Positions 12,254 through 23,536 of a DNA stretch of 64,000 bases are shown piece after piece. Origin of the DNA: Persicaria tinctoria (Eukaryota > Streptophyta > Magnoliopsida > Caryophyllales > Polygonaceae). The stretch lies in the NCBI GenBank assembly GCA_037127255.1, contig JBANSL010000013.1, positions 55,081,688-55,145,687 on the forward strand. The letters are read 5' to 3'. Every line of letters starts with the position of its first letter. Positions within the stretch are counted from its first letter, which is position 1. The translations under genes and the position numbers were made by a program. The notes under the pieces were generated by a model. It did not search any database, was not told where the DNA came from, and was given only the letters and a program-made list of their open reading frames with translations.

Positions 12254-12559
12254 CTAGATTTGAATGGAGGTATTACACTTGATGACTTGAATCATGATAG
12301 GATTAGTGTGAGAGGAGGCGAGGATGGCTGAAACGATATTTTCTTTCGGAGACAATTCAAGATAGGCTTGGGATGATTCGTCAGAAGGTTTGGAGTTGTA
12401 ACCATAAACAAAGGAGAAAAGAGAGTTGGCTTTGAGATAATTGGAGATATGTTTCTTCCAAATCGGAAAATTGCTATTTATGAGCTTGACAATATTGAGA
12501 GCCGCAAAGTTGGGAAGAGATAAGAGAGAGTTAGAGGACGAAGGGAATTGCAGGGCCAT
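12254..12559 (-). pseudogene. gag: COP2 gag N-terminal part
   Basis: ATG at 12559 opens MALQFPSSSNSLLSL and the copia Gag N-terminal pattern LINSNFPIWKKHISNYLKAN, about 155 bases after the PBS. The frame runs to 12254. No zinc knuckle is left because the rest of gag is deleted. Gag forms the particle in intact relatives. Confidence 0.8.
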
Positions 12560-12714
12560 TGATAGACGAACAAGTCACAAAAAAAATTTTTAAAAAAAGT
12601 TGTAGGAGAAGAAAGGGAAGAAGATTCTGGGCAGGATCGGTTAGAGAGAGGAAAAGAAAGGTGGCGGTGGGGTGTCAGAATGAGAGGGTGAGGAGAGTGT
12701 GGCTTTTGCCTCAA

Positions 12715-12726
12715 GCTCTGATGCCA
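12715..12726 (-). other. COP2 primer-binding site (tRNA-iMet type)
   Basis: TGGCATCAGAGC on the minus strand, one base from the usual copia TGGTATCAGAGC, immediately after an LTR end TCTAGCA. Confidence 0.85.
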
Positions 12727-12901
12727 TGCTAGAAGAGAAAACTATTCTGATTTGCTATCCTCAAAATAAATCGCAGTTTTAACTGATTTTAGGCATTACA
12801 ATGCTCATGTATATATACACATACTCATAAGAATCTAGGGTACCTATATGATTCACATGGGGTGAGAGTTGTATTAGGTGAATGGTCTTGTGACAACGTC
12901 A
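12727..12901 (-). repeat. COP2 5' LTR (about 175 bp)
   Basis: Bounded by CA next to the PBS and by a TG (TGACGTTGTCAC) at 12901. The outer edge is uncertain because no second copy is in the window. Confidence 0.5.
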
Positions 12902-13059
12902 TAGGCTTAGTACGGGGCAATTGAAGGATAAATTATAAATCGATAAAATATAATATATTTGTTAACAACATACAAGCATAAATTAGGGATGAAGCGTTGC
13001 ACTCCCAGCATTCGATTCTCTTTTATCAAAACACTTATATTGGCTTGCATTAGAGTCAC
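12902..13059. other. Unassigned gap between COP2 and COP3
   Basis: About 160 AT-rich bases with no recognised motif. It may belong to either neighbouring LTR or to the older host sequence. Confidence 0.4.
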
Positions 13060-13405
13060 TGTTGTGAGTATCCATGAGTGAATATCGTGAAAGAGAAAGA
13101 TATTGCACAATAGGACACAAAGGATTTCTGTGTTTTAGCAAGAACCGCACATAACACCCTACAGAGAAAAACTTCTCTGCAACTAGGGTTTCTTATTATT
13201 GTGATACTTTGATGAATTCATAATTCCATCCCTACATGCCTCTATTTATAATAGAGAACCTTCTATAGATAAACCTAGATATAGATAACCTATCTTATCT
13301 AAAACCTATTGTAGATCAACCATCCACAATAATCCTTCTATAGATAAATATCATCTATGGATAGACTTTCTAAAGATTGATCTAGATAATTAATTGTCTC
13401 AAACA
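13060..13405 (-). repeat. COP3 3' LTR (approximate)
   Basis: On the minus strand it begins TGTTTGAGACAATTAATT directly after the polypurine tract at 13406-13420 and is taken to end at CTCACAACA (13060). The left edge is a guess from the terminal CA. Confidence 0.6.
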
Positions 13406-13420
13406 ATAATCTCCCCCTAG
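13406..13420 (-). other. COP3 polypurine tract
   Basis: CTAGGGGGAGATTAT on the minus strand, just before the LTR start; it would prime plus-strand DNA synthesis. Confidence 0.75.
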
Positions 13421-13518
13421 ACAAATAATCTATATTTATAGCGACGAACGGAAACTTCTCCAGGATCTTGTCTGCCCCATGACTTCATGTGCTCCGTTCC
13501 CTAAGGCTTCTCACTCAA

Positions 13519-13757
13519 CTAACATAGAGTAATATGAACCAAATTCAAGCAGTGCTTGAACTTGTCTGTAGTGACTGGTTTAGTTAACATATCAGCAAAA
13601 TTCTGAGAGGCGTGAACTTTCTCTAAGATGATCTCTTCGGATGTTACAATCTTTCTAATCTTGTGAAATCTCACATCAATGTGCTTCATCTAAGCATACA
13701 TGATATACCTGGCTCTTAGACATATATATAGCACTCTGACTATCATAGTATAACTGT
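13519..13757 (-). pseudogene. pol: COP3 RNase H C-terminal end (left half of split gene)
   Basis: On the minus strand the frame resumes at 13757 with QLYYDSQSAIYMSKSQ, which contains the conserved DSQSAI of copia RNase H. It ends, after small frame breaks, with NFADMLTKPVTTDKFKHCLN and a stop at 13521-13519. This tail is the standard end of a Tork-like copia polyprotein. The preceding residues (GGFEI) are 33 kb away at 46809, so the two parts join as GFEI-QLYYDSQS. It is therefore the other half of the gene at 46809-49204. Confidence 0.9.
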
Positions 13758-14374
13758 TGTTGCAAGAGGATGGTCAAGTATGAAAATAAATATAAAATAT
13801 GAAATCAAACTGACTCCCTGTCTCAGCAAATAAATACAAGACTTCCTCCCGTTGTAGGAGAAGGTAGTCAGGATCGATCCACGAGGAAGTGTGTCAGCGC
13901 CCACCTTTTCAGTCCAGAAACTCTCAAAATTTGACTCAGGAAGCACTCGACGTCGACTAAGTGTCCTCGACGTTGACTAATCATTCTAGTAAAACTGCAA
14001 ACAGAAACGCAAATGAGGTAAAAACAAGCAATGTCGAGTAAAACCGACTCGACGTCGACTAAGACCTACTCGACGTCGACTAGAAGTGCTCGAAATCGAG
14101 CAAATCAAAACCGAAAATCATAATTTAAAATTGCAATAAAACGAAAGTAAACACGAAATTTGGGAATAAAATCAATAAACTAAAATACTTCCAAGATCAG
14201 GGTTTCAACACCACAATGATAACCATATAAAATAATGCATAAGGTATAAAAGATCATGCCTTTTCATCAAATAACTGTCGTTATTAACAAATAGGAATAT
14301 AGAGGCTTTCGCATAAACCCTAAGTGTTACTAACCCTTTTTCACATAATTAATCCAAGTTGTATTAACATCACT
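13758..14374 (-). repeat. E1 3' LTR, 5' half deleted
   Basis: It matches the PBS-proximal part of the E1 5' LTR at 16868-17354, including the terminus TGTTGCAAGAGG and motif triplets at 14049, 14070 and 14090. At about 14374 the LTR breaks within 'aacatcac' and internal sequence begins. The middle dinucleotide of its motifs is mostly CG. Confidence 0.88.
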
Positions 14375-14655
14375 GATCGACTTCAACTGCTACAGTTGTC
14401 GACGTGGAGTAGTGCTCGGCCTCGGGTGGTTTGCTCGACGATGGTATGCTCGAGGGAGGTGTCTGATCTTGGTCGACGTCGACTAGAGTACTTGACGTCG
14501 AATACTTCTGGCAATGATTCTGACTAAAAGTTAGTCAATCTCGACTTACTTGGGTCGATGTCGAGTAGATCTTATGTATCGTCGTTCAGAATCGCCATGA
14601 TTTCCTCCACCTGGGCTTCCATATCCCTCTTCTCTAGCTCCTCGGGGGTCATTTT
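14375..14655 (-). other. E1 linker after protease with TCGA-NN-TCGA motifs
   Basis: This stretch continues the minus-strand frame after protease (EEIMAILND, then stops) and has several TCGACGTCGA-type sites. It corresponds to the linker at 40330-40780 in E3. The deletion that fused it to the LTR removed RT and integrase. Confidence 0.7.
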
Positions 14656-15672
14656 TTATACCTTAGGCTTCCCGCAAGTGATATACCTTGCTGATATTGA
14701 TTTGACCTCTTCCATGTGACTTGTGTGCCTTTTAATTTTGTTAAAAGAATACTCAATTGCCTCATCGCTGATGTTGAAAGTGAGTACTCCCTTCCGTTCG
14801 CTTATGTTGGCATCCACCGTCGCTAAGAACGGCCTTCCTAATATGATTGGACAAGAAGGGTCCTCTTCCATATCAATAACTAAGAAATCAACAGGGACAA
14901 AGAACTTACCTACTTGCACCGGTACATTGTCCACCATGCTTGTTGGGATAACCACCGTGTTGTTCGGCATGTATAGTTTTTCATCCACGGGCTCTAAAGC
15001 ACCTATCTTGACTTTGGACCAGATTGATAGAGGCATTATACTTACACTGGCTCCTAAGTCACACAAAGCATTAAACTTGTATGGACCAAATCCAATGTTT
15101 ATAGCAAACTTCACGTAGGACGACATCTCATAAAGGGCTTCTGTGAAAGGAATCACGACATTGATTCTTTGAAGCATCTTCACGAACCGCGAGAACTTCT
15201 TCTCTGCTGGATCCCTTGGAGATTTTGTTGGGAATTGCAGCTTTTTCTTTGTCGGAGGTGTAGGAGTGTGGTCGACAGGGGCAGAGGGTTGGTCGACGTC
15301 GACTGGAGGGTCCTCTACGTCGAGTACCGAAGTCGATTTCGGGTTGGGCTCAGCGTTCTGGTCGATGTCGAGTAAAGGGTCCTCGACGTCGACTAAGTGC
15401 TGGTTGACGTTGACTGGCTTACTCGATGTCGAGTACTCCTCTGCATCTTTCTCCTCTGTGCTTTGCTCTAGCGTTTGTGTCTGTCGCCCACTCCTTAGAT
15501 TCATGGGAGCTACCTGTCCTGCAGATTTAGTTTTAGGATTAGGTTCAGAGGAGCCAAGGAGCATACCCGATTGCTTGGGGGCGGATGTTGCCAGTTGTCT
15601 AATCTGGGTCTCCATAGATGGCAGATGTATGTGGTTTTTGGAATGTTTGCTTTCTGCATGGTTCCTCCGCAT
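14656..15672 (-). pseudogene. pol: E1 gag C-terminus and aspartic protease
   Basis: A 338-codon open frame. The first 140 residues are a linker (MNLRSGRQTQ, then heptad-like VDVEDPLLDIDQNA) produced by TCGA-NN-TCGA motifs. Then comes the conserved Athila-like block RINVVIPFTEALYEMSSYVKF. Next is the protease: CDLGASVSIMPLSIW (active-site DLG near residue 205), VPVQVGKFFVPVDFLVIDM and PIILGRPFLATVDAN. Compared with E2 and E-B, about 35 residues are missing between YVKF and AINIGFG (the part with EILSKKRSM in relatives), an in-frame deletion at a shared KF. The active site is intact, but the frame stops at 14656 with no RT behind it. Confidence 0.9.
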
Positions 15673-15994
15673 CGCCTCAAGTATCAGCTACAGGTCATCT
15701 TTCTTACCTTCCTTGTCAGGGTGACCAGGAGCTCTGTAGGGCAGAGGGTTTTGACGCTGGGGCTGGCGATAATGGCTCCAGTTCTGCTGTTGTTGATGCT
15801 ACCCTGAGAAGTTTCCCCCCGCATACCTCGCCTCTTGGTGGGTTTCAGCCATGAGTATTTGATCTCCATGTAGACACGCAGTAGTGTTGTGCCTTACAGA
15901 CCCTCATGTGTGGGGTGTAATCGATATACCTATATGTAGTGTAATTGTTGATCCGGTCCTTAGGAGGCGCATCCAGGCAGTTGAAGATGATCTC

Positions 15995-16760
15995 CTAGAT
16001 GACGTAGGGTGGATATCCGTGCGTAAGATAGGATTTCAGAAATCTTTTGTAGCGCTCCGAGACCTGTGCTAATGTTTCCTCTAGCTTCTGTCTGAAAGTC
16101 GTGATCTGTTGTCTGAGAGCAGCTTTCTTTGCAAGAGGAAAGAACTTGTTAAGGAACAAGTCATGTAGTTCATTCCACATGTAAATTGATCGTGGTGGCA
16201 ATCCTTCAAGCCTCTGTGAGGCTATTCTTACAAGGGAGCAACGAAAAGCCTTTAGTTTTAAGTATTCTAGATTAGTATTTGTAATTGCTTCATATAAATC
16301 TAGAAAAGTAGTAACGTGCTCTAAAGGACATTCATTGGGTCTCCCCCTAAATTCACTCCTCCTAATTTCAGTAATAAAAGAAGGACGAATTTCATAATTA
16401 ATAGGGGGAAGAACGATCGGTGATTCTGAAACTTCAAGAGTAGGATGCAGATACTCCTTTGCGTTGGCTGGGACATTCCCAATCTGCTTCTCAAGTTCCC
16501 TTCTCGCTTTGACCTCACGATCTACCCTTGCCTCCCACCTTTGTTGATTTTGTGTATATTCCACCTCTCGTTGGGCGTGTTCTGCTGCTCTTGTGGTTAA
16601 TTCCTCAATGCGTAGGCGGAGTTGCTCAAGCTCCTGTGACGGTGTGAGCTGGACCTCATTCTCATTGTTGACTTGTGACATCCTCCTTAGTCTTTGTCGA
16701 AGATGGAAGTATCGCTCAGGTTCAAGAATAGGGTCGATAGGTGTGCGATCAGTTCTTCGC
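15995..16760 (-). pseudogene. gag: E1 gag N-terminal part
   Basis: ATG at 16760 opens MRRTDRTPIDPILEPERYF, followed by a coiled-coil-like Gln/Glu-rich stretch (QELEQLRLRIEELTTRAAEH) and the capsid region (PIVLPPINYEIRPSFI, NECPLEHVTTFLDLYEA, LHDLFLNKFFPLAKKAALRQ). The frame ends at 15995 after GYPPYVI. The following 320 bases (15994-15673) continue gag with many stops and seem to have lost the zinc knuckle. A CAG directly upstream of GTGCATG marks a possible 3' splice site. The Gag would package element RNA. Confidence 0.9.
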
Positions 16761-16841
16761 ATGCACCTGAAAAACAAAAACAAAAAGAAACTAAAAGGCA
16801 AATAGATAAGTAAAAGGAACTAAAAAGGGCGCGATTGATTG

Positions 16842-16859
16842 CTTCCCCGGCAACGGCGC
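16842..16859 (-). other. E1 primer-binding site (tRNA-Asp type)
   Basis: TGGCGCCGTTGCCGGGGA on the minus strand, the sequence usually assigned in Athila elements to the 3' end of tRNA-Asp. It lies about 10 bases inside the LTR end. Confidence 0.85.
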
Positions 16860-16867
16860 CAATTTTT

Positions 16868-17354
16868 TGTTGCAAGAGGATGGTCAAGTATGAAAATAAA
16901 TATAAATATGAAATCAAACTGACTCTGTGTCTCAGCAAATAAAAACAAGACTTCCTCCCGTTGTAGTAGAAGGTAGTCAGGATCGATCCACGAGGAAGCG
17001 TGTCAGCGCCCGCCATTTCAGTATAGAAACTCTCAAAATTTGACTCAGGAAGCACTCGACGTCGACTACTCAGTCGAGTAAAACTGCAACCAGAAGCAAA
17101 CAGAAATGCAAACGAGGCAAAAACAAGCAATGTCGAGTAAAACCTACTCGACGTCGACTAAGAACTACTCGACTTCGACTAGAAGTGCTCGAAATCGAGT
17201 AACTCAGAACCCAAAATCGTAATTTTAAATTGCAATAAAACGAAAGTAAACACGAAATTTGGGAATAAAATCAATAAACTAAAATACTTTCAAGATCAGG
17301 GTTTCAACAAATAACTGTGGTTATTAACAAATATGAATATAGAGGCTTTCGCAT
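16868..17354 (-). repeat. E1 5' LTR, segment 1 (PBS end)
   Basis: Starts with TGTTGCAAGAGG as does the 3' LTR at 13758, and has motifs at 17148, 17169 and 17189. It is broken at TTTCGCAT by E2; the LTR continues at 33099. Confidence 0.9.
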
Positions 17355-17746
17355 TGTTGAGAGAGGAAATCGAGAATTGCAAATAAAATACTAATAAAAT
17401 AAAGCAAACCGATTGGATCCCAGCAAATAATGTTCAAGACTCCCTCCCGATGTAGCAAGAGAAAGTCAGGTTCGATCCTCGAGGAAGCTGGTCAACGGAT
17501 CCTAGGTAGCGGAGGAATCTCACGGCAGAAGTCGACCACATATTACCCGATATCGAGTAAAGTTACTCGACAGAAGATCGGACAAATCGAAACAGAGCAG
17601 GCAGAAGTCACTGGCTTTGTCGATATCGAGAAGATTTACTCGATATCGAGTAAATATGTCGACGTCGAGGAAAGCTTTGTCGAGTACCTGCAGTTCAAAA
17701 GCTACGGCGATCTTGTTGATCGAATATCAGTAGTCGATGTCCAATT

Positions 17747-19183
17747 TGATGGACGGTTTTTAGTCGCGTAAACCGTATCAAAATAAAATTCAAACCTACA
17801 ACCTAGTATAGCAAGCAAGTAAGAGGTCGATCCCACAGAGAATCAAGTATTTCTTAGCAATGTGTATTTACCAATTAGTAGAAAGGGGGGTTTTGGTTGA
17901 TTGAGATTGAAAAGAAAATAAAATAAAATAAAAACAAATTGATGCAAAACAATTTAGAGATAATCGATCTACCTACAACTATCCACTTTATTTGGTTGAA
18001 TTGATATTGTAACTTCCTCTTGTCCTTTTAGGTTTCCTATGAATGCCCTTGTCCCGACCTAATATAGTTACTAGTCCAATCAGTCCTAGAAACCCTTATC
18101 AATCGAACAGTCCCTAAAGAAGGATTTAACCCAATTGATAGCTTTAAGTTCAGAGATTAGCCAAGGTATTTGCAGTCCCTAAAGAGGGATTTAACAACAC
18201 ATCCAACTTCCTACCTATCCAATTAGTTCAATCAGCCCTAAAGGGACAAGTTTGCTACTTGGGTTAAGGTTCGCAATCAGGAATCTACAAAACCCTAGCA
18301 ATTGAATTGATCTAACAAGTTGGCCAGACAAGATAGAACAAAACAATAAACAATCAAGCACAAAGAAGTTGAAGCATTCAATATATGATATAAAGAACAA
18401 GATTCAGAAACTCACAATCAATCCAAATAAAGCTTCAAATTGCAACTAGAACGAAGAGAGTTTAGTCGCCCATGGCGAACATCGCTCTCTCTCCAATCGT
18501 CTGATAGAACGTAGAATAGAATAGAAGTGATTCAAAAATAACTAAAAACTTGGCCTTTTAAAACATCAAAGTCGGCCATAAAAGAAATCAAAAGGTTCTA
18601 GGGTTTTCATTTAATAAAACGCAGCGTATAATTGCTGTCGGCAGATGCGGCGGCCGCCGCATGTATGCTGCGGCCGCAACATCAGAATTCCTTTAGCGTC
18701 GTCCCTGGCGGCGGCCGCTGCACACCATGCGGCGGCCTCTGCATTGGTCTTTCACGGAAAATCCGTCTTGAATCAGCTCTGGACGTCAACATGAAAGTTG
18801 TAGCTCTCTGAAAGAGCTTTCCAACGCATGGTCATAATAGTCGATCAGACAACCGAGGCCTCCAGAAAGTGCAAAACAAGTTCAGCATGTCTGGTGACAA
18901 CTTCTGCAGACTTGTTCTTCGTTTAGGTTCGCTTCTTCTTCTCAGGATCTCTTGAGATATTCATGTAAGCTTCTTCGATCAACTAGACATTCTCATCCAA
19001 TGCGTTATCAACCCATTTATCCTTCTCGGATCCACAGTTACCTGAAATAATCAATAAAAACGTGTAGATTCCGACTCCACCAACATAGAAAGCAAATATG
19101 CAAATTCTACTTAAATCATGCATGATATGCATCTTAACTAAGCTAAATGCAACCTATTATGCCTACCCAAATGCATGCTATCA
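17747..19183 (-). mobile_element. Solo LTR of another gypsy family in E2 3' LTR
   Basis: Absent from the E2 5' LTR at the corresponding place (31748). The terminals are TGATAGCATG and CCGTCCATCA on the minus strand, and 'ggtcgatcccacagagaa' near one end is typical of plant gypsy LTR ends. The target duplication is not clean (CAATT versus CAACT or ACTAG), so the exact edges may be off by a few bases. It holds a cluster of GC-rich palindromes at 18647-18744. Confidence 0.75.
18647..18744. repeat. GC-rich palindrome cluster
   Basis: A 16-base perfect palindrome TGCGGCGGCCGCCGCA (18647-18662), a 10-base one TGCGGCCGCA (18670-18679) and two imperfect relatives near 18709-18722 and 18729-18744, in an otherwise AT-rich LTR. 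Confidence 0.85.
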
Positions 19184-19812
19184 ACTAGTTTTGGTCGAAA
19201 TCGAGGAAAACAGTAACTAAAATTAAATGCAAAATTCGAATCTTTAACCGATGGATGAAAGAGAACTTCCAAGATTAGGGTTTGCGACAACGATTACCAT
19301 GAAAGCGGAATATAAATCATAAAAGGCGGTGACTTTATCGATAAAGGAGAAGGCTTTCACCCAATTCGACAAGTAGGAATATAAATCTCGCGATAAATAA
19401 CCCTAATTGTATCTATTCTTTTTCATAATTAGAATTTATAAACTTCCGAATAGAAATCATAATTACTACCCAAGTTTCACAACATGATTTCTTTAATTTC
19501 TTAATCAAAGACGAAGCACATAGAATAGAATAAGATAACGATAAAATACCTCCTTTTGCAATCGCTAATCCATCAACATGGCTCTCGTTGGGCTCACCCC
19601 AACCCTAGAAGTAGGTGGACTACTCGCGCCTCATCGCAATCGCAGACATTGATGTAAAAGAAATAACTTGCATAAACTATATTCAAAGTTTTTTACGATC
19701 CCGGCACTCAACTTTCGTAGAATGCCAAAACCCTAAAACCTTTGAACTCCTAAACTCTATGTGGAACTACTTTTCTGAAATTGAATGAATAAAAAATCAG
19801 CCACATGGGCTT

Positions 19813-19821
19813 TATTTATAG
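19813..19821 (-). promoter_or_regulatory. TATA box, E2 3' LTR
   Basis: CTATAAATA on the minus strand, in the same place as in the other LTRs; likely sets the RNA start. Confidence 0.65.
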
Positions 19822-20648
19822 GGCTTAATCCTTTCTAATCAAGGAAAGCAATCTATATCTATATCTAAAGATAAAACTAAAATAAAGATAAAACATTAAT
19901 TCTAAATAGGAATATCTAAATATCTAAATATCTCTTAACATAAGTGAACAATCTTCTCTCCTTGGATAAGCCCTTGATATAACGTGATAGATCTTTGATA
20001 GACTCGGACTCCTTCGCTCCCAAGCAAACCAAACAATCCAGCTCGACTCGGACAGACCCAACAGCGTCACGGCCCAGGAACTTTTTGGTCGACATCGAGG
20101 AAATATCTCATCGATTTGGCTTGACTGGCTTGCTCAAGTAACTTCTTCTCGGACCTGGCTCGGACATGTGCTTCTGGCTTGGTCGATATTAGGGAATTTC
20201 CTCGACATCGAGGAGTTTTTTCGTCGGCTTCAGCTTGTCTGGCTAACTCGAGTAGCTCCTCCTCGGATCCTCGATCAGGTGTGGTGCTGGGTTTAGTCGA
20301 TATCGAGGAAATTCCTCGACATCGAGTAAAAGCTTTTCTCGAGCTGGCTTCTCTCCTCAGTTTCTCGATCTGGCATCTCCTCGAGTCAGCTTTGGTTCAC
20401 AGCTTTTGTCGATATCGAGGAATTCTTCTCGACATCGAGTAAAACTTGGCTTATGTCCTCTCTTCTTGGTTTTGTCCCGGAATGGCTCCAAATTATGTAA
20501 TATTAAACCAAAACTTATGTAGACCTCTATTTCTTGCAAATAAGCATATATTACATAAATTCAACATATTCTCAGCCCGAAATATGCAAATTATATATAA
20601 TAAGGGGCTAAAATGTGCATAAAAACATGACTATTTTATTGGACATCA

Positions 20649-20667
20649 AATCACCCCATACTTAAGC
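20649..20667 (-). other. E2 polypurine tract region
   Basis: CTTAAGTATGGGGTGATT on the minus strand just before the LTR start. The hairpin TTGCTTG/CAAGCAA (20668-20685) sits directly upstream. Confidence 0.8.
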
Positions 20668-20685
20668 TTGCTTGTCCCCAAGCAA

Positions 20686-23536
20686 TAACTTGGATGGTAA
20701 TTCAGGGGAAACCTGCAAAGACTCTCAACATAATGGATTCATTGTAATATTACCCAACACTCAATTGCCATCTTTGAAAAGGTACTTGGTGCCTACAAAT
20801 CTGTGCCTGTGAATGAAAAGCAATTTCTGCACACAAAAGGAGGTTTATACTAAAACAATTTTATGTGACAAAGCAACAATAATCAAGAGGATCTTATTTC
20901 AGCTCAAAATGAGTAGATAGGTAAAAGGCTAAAGGTGAGCAATTTTTGTCCATGTGGTGTTTAATCCGGGGAAATGCTTTATTTCCAAACTTTCTCAACC
21001 ACATTCCTTCTGCATAAGATTCATCACCTTTCATAATGTTTTTATCAATAATAATGTTTTTACCTCTCTAACATCAGCACTGCCTTCTCGCGAGTCGCAA
21101 ACATGGGTGTCATGAATGGCCCCGGATACTTAGTGCTTTGGACTCCTCACATGTGTGTCCCATCCTGCGGAACTATTTTCTCAACGCAGGCAGGGTCGAT
21201 CTATCTTTATCTCCTGAGGTGAGCGGATTTTTTCTCACTCATTAAATTTTCCATAAGACTTTGAATTTTTCTTGCCAAACTCCAACAATGTCATAACAAC
21301 ACAACAAACCAAATAATGGCTCCATGAAATGAAATTCATTTTCAACATAATCCCCGGATAGGGTATAAGGTAAAAATGAGCAATATAAGACATATGTGGA
21401 GCAATAATGATGTAGAGGCAAATAAGGCTTATAGTATGGCTTTTGTTGTGCATTTGGGTAAAGGTATGGCTAGAAGTATAAAAATGAGCATATATCGAAA
21501 TTTAAAATCCCCCATCCTCTTATTGTGCATAATGTCAAAAGCAACATCAATTTACCTCACTTTTGTGGTTTTACCATAAAAATTCGCACGTCATTGAGAC
21601 TTCCCTTTTCTAGGCAATCTTGTGCAATACCTCTAACAAATCCATCATTTGCATCGTCGAGTGTTGCCTTGGCTTCCATGACTCTTTTCTTTGAACCTTT
21701 TGCAAGCTTGGGTGATGTCCTTACAACTTTCTTTAAAAGTGCATATTTTGAATAATATGGAATTTAACTATGCAAATGCGATAAATAATATGCAACTAAA
21801 CTCAAATACAGAGTTGTGCCATGTCCTAAATAAATCCGATACAAACCATGGAATGAAACTTAAAAATACAATCCTGGAAGCACATAGAAATAAATAAAGT
21901 CTCAAACATAGTCTTTACTCCAACCGCATACTGAAAATAGACAGTGTCCTCACTATCAAAGAAATATAACCAAAGGGAGGAAAAAAGACTTACAGAGTTG
22001 CTCACTGAGGGGGCGGTGGTCCGTAGTAGGGAAAGTGAAAGGTAATCTGCTAGGTTGTCTGTTTCCTCGTCGTTATTCCTTAAAATAATTCATCTTCGGG
22101 TATTTTGTCCCAACCATAATACAGCAAAATAAAATAACCCTTATAAGATAATATATAATAACCCCATACTTAGTTCATAAACTATCCTATTATAGATAAT
22201 ACATAAGCATAAGGAAGTTCATATTATCAAACAATGTAACAACTCATATAATAAAACAACAAATGCCACATATATATGAATTTTAAATAAATGCCCCAAA
22301 TTCAAGAAATTTCTAAATATACCATGTAATATATCTCAAATTTCATTAATTTCCTTTGATAATATAAATGAATTAAGTATGACATCATTTAGATAAAGAA
22401 AAATCAGCCCACCAAACATAGTAATTTTCATATATAACCCACCCGTAATTATAAATATCAATTTCCCCAATAAATTTCAAACCCTAGACATTCAACACAC
22501 AACTCTAAATCCAATCTCTGGCTAGGTTCTCATTAAAATATAATCTGAAATTTAGAGAGAAAAGAGGGAGAAATCATACCTTAGAGTTGAAACTGTGGGA
22601 AGAAAAAATGTAATTAGAGAGAAATTAAGGGGTGGTTTCTTAGATTTTGTCAAGAAATCACACAGTGGCCGGCGATCTGTACTGGGTGGTAGCGCGGGAG
22701 AAGGGTACTGTGCTCGGCGGGGCTGTGGGTGCTCGGACTTGCTGGATTCGGGCTGCTAAGAGCCGGAGTTGGTGCAGGGTTGCCGGATCTGGTGGCTGAA
22801 GGTGATCGGCGAAGCGGGATCCGGGCAACAGCAAGAACGAGGAGGGAGGCGGGGGTTCGGTTGTGGCCCGCTGGTGGCCTGGTGGCCGGATTCGGGTTGC
22901 TGGCGGTGGGTATGGCTGGATCTGGGTCTCAGGAGGCCGGAATTCAGGGCGAGCTTGTCGGATCTTGGAGATGGAGGCAAGCGGCGGCCGTTCTGGGTAG
23001 CAGTGGTGCGCAGGCAGGGATGGCGTCGGCGATGCTGCTGGTGTGGTGGGCTCGGAATTCGGCTCGGTGCTGAGGATGAGGGCTTGGCAGGGCTGAACCA
23101 GCATGGTGGTCGTCAGGGTTCAGCGAGGGCTCGCAGGAGCGAGGGAGCGAGATGATGGCTGTGTTGGCCATGGTGCCCGAGGTCAAGGAAGGCGGGAAGA
23201 GGGAGAAGGCTTCCAGGTAAAAAAAATTAAAAGAAAGCAAGAAAGAAAAAAGAAAGAAACTGTAAGTATATATATTTTTTGTTTTGTTTTTTTTTAATGT
23301 TTTTAAGCGAAAGAAAACTTACATGAAACCTCCTACTTACCTGATGTGCTTACCTGACTTAGAAGAACTCGACCGATAGGGAACCACCTTGAATGCCTAA
23401 GTTTAACCACGGGAAGAGATTATGCACGAATTTCAAGAAAATAAAACAAAATAATTAAAGAAAAAGGAGTAAGAAAAGCGGGTTGCCTCCCGTAAGCGCT
23501 AAGGTTTAAGTCTTTAGCTCGACCCACTTCCCTGTT
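20686..23536 (-). other. E2 3' noncoding region
   Basis: About 2.85 kb between integrase and the polypurine tract. The part at 21060-21260 is clearly similar to 42040-42245 of E3 (shared words such as GGGGCCATTCATGACACCCA or one-base variants). A PPT-like ACTAAGTATGGGGT is at 22172-22159. The part 22660-23240 is strikingly GC-rich. No conserved protein domain is recognised. Confidence 0.75.
22658..23240 (-). other. GC-rich block with Pro-rich frames, origin unknown
   Basis: The minus strand has two overlapping open frames, 23240-22944 and 23104-22658 (148 codons), rich in Pro, Ala, Ser and Arg (for example PPATRIRPPGHQRATTEPP). The base composition is far from the AT-rich sequence on both sides. 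No counterpart is seen in E3 or the E-B element. I recognise no family. It could be a captured piece of host gene, an env-like remnant, or just GC-rich noncoding sequence without stops. Confidence 0.4.

Larger units (their letters stand above)
11503..12901 (-). mobile_element. COP2, decayed copia element (Ale/Retrofit-like?)
   Basis: Minus-strand order: a short LTR end (12727-12901), PBS, gag start and, after a large deletion, the C-terminal part of integrase. GYP2 sequence abuts it at 11502/11503, so GYP2 probably inserted into COP2 and the rest of COP2 lies beyond the window's left edge. The lineage is a guess from the integrase tail. Confidence 0.75.
17355..20648 (-). repeat. E2 3' LTR with an inserted solo LTR
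   Basis: Matches the 5' LTR 31361-33093 over its length, except that 17747-19183 is an insertion and about 120 bases near 19940-20050 are absent from the 5' copy. A TATA-like CTATAAATA lies at 19821-19813, and the LTR hairpin GTTGGG/CCCAAC at 19587-19603. Confidence 0.92.

Noticed and set aside
13753..13757. Target duplication for E1
   Set aside because: ACTGT on the left and ATATC on the right (46809-46813) do not match. The insertion is inferred from the copia frame alone.
18215..18400. Host gene inside the E2 3' LTR
   Set aside because: The segment has LTR-type ends and no domain; it is explained as a solo LTR.
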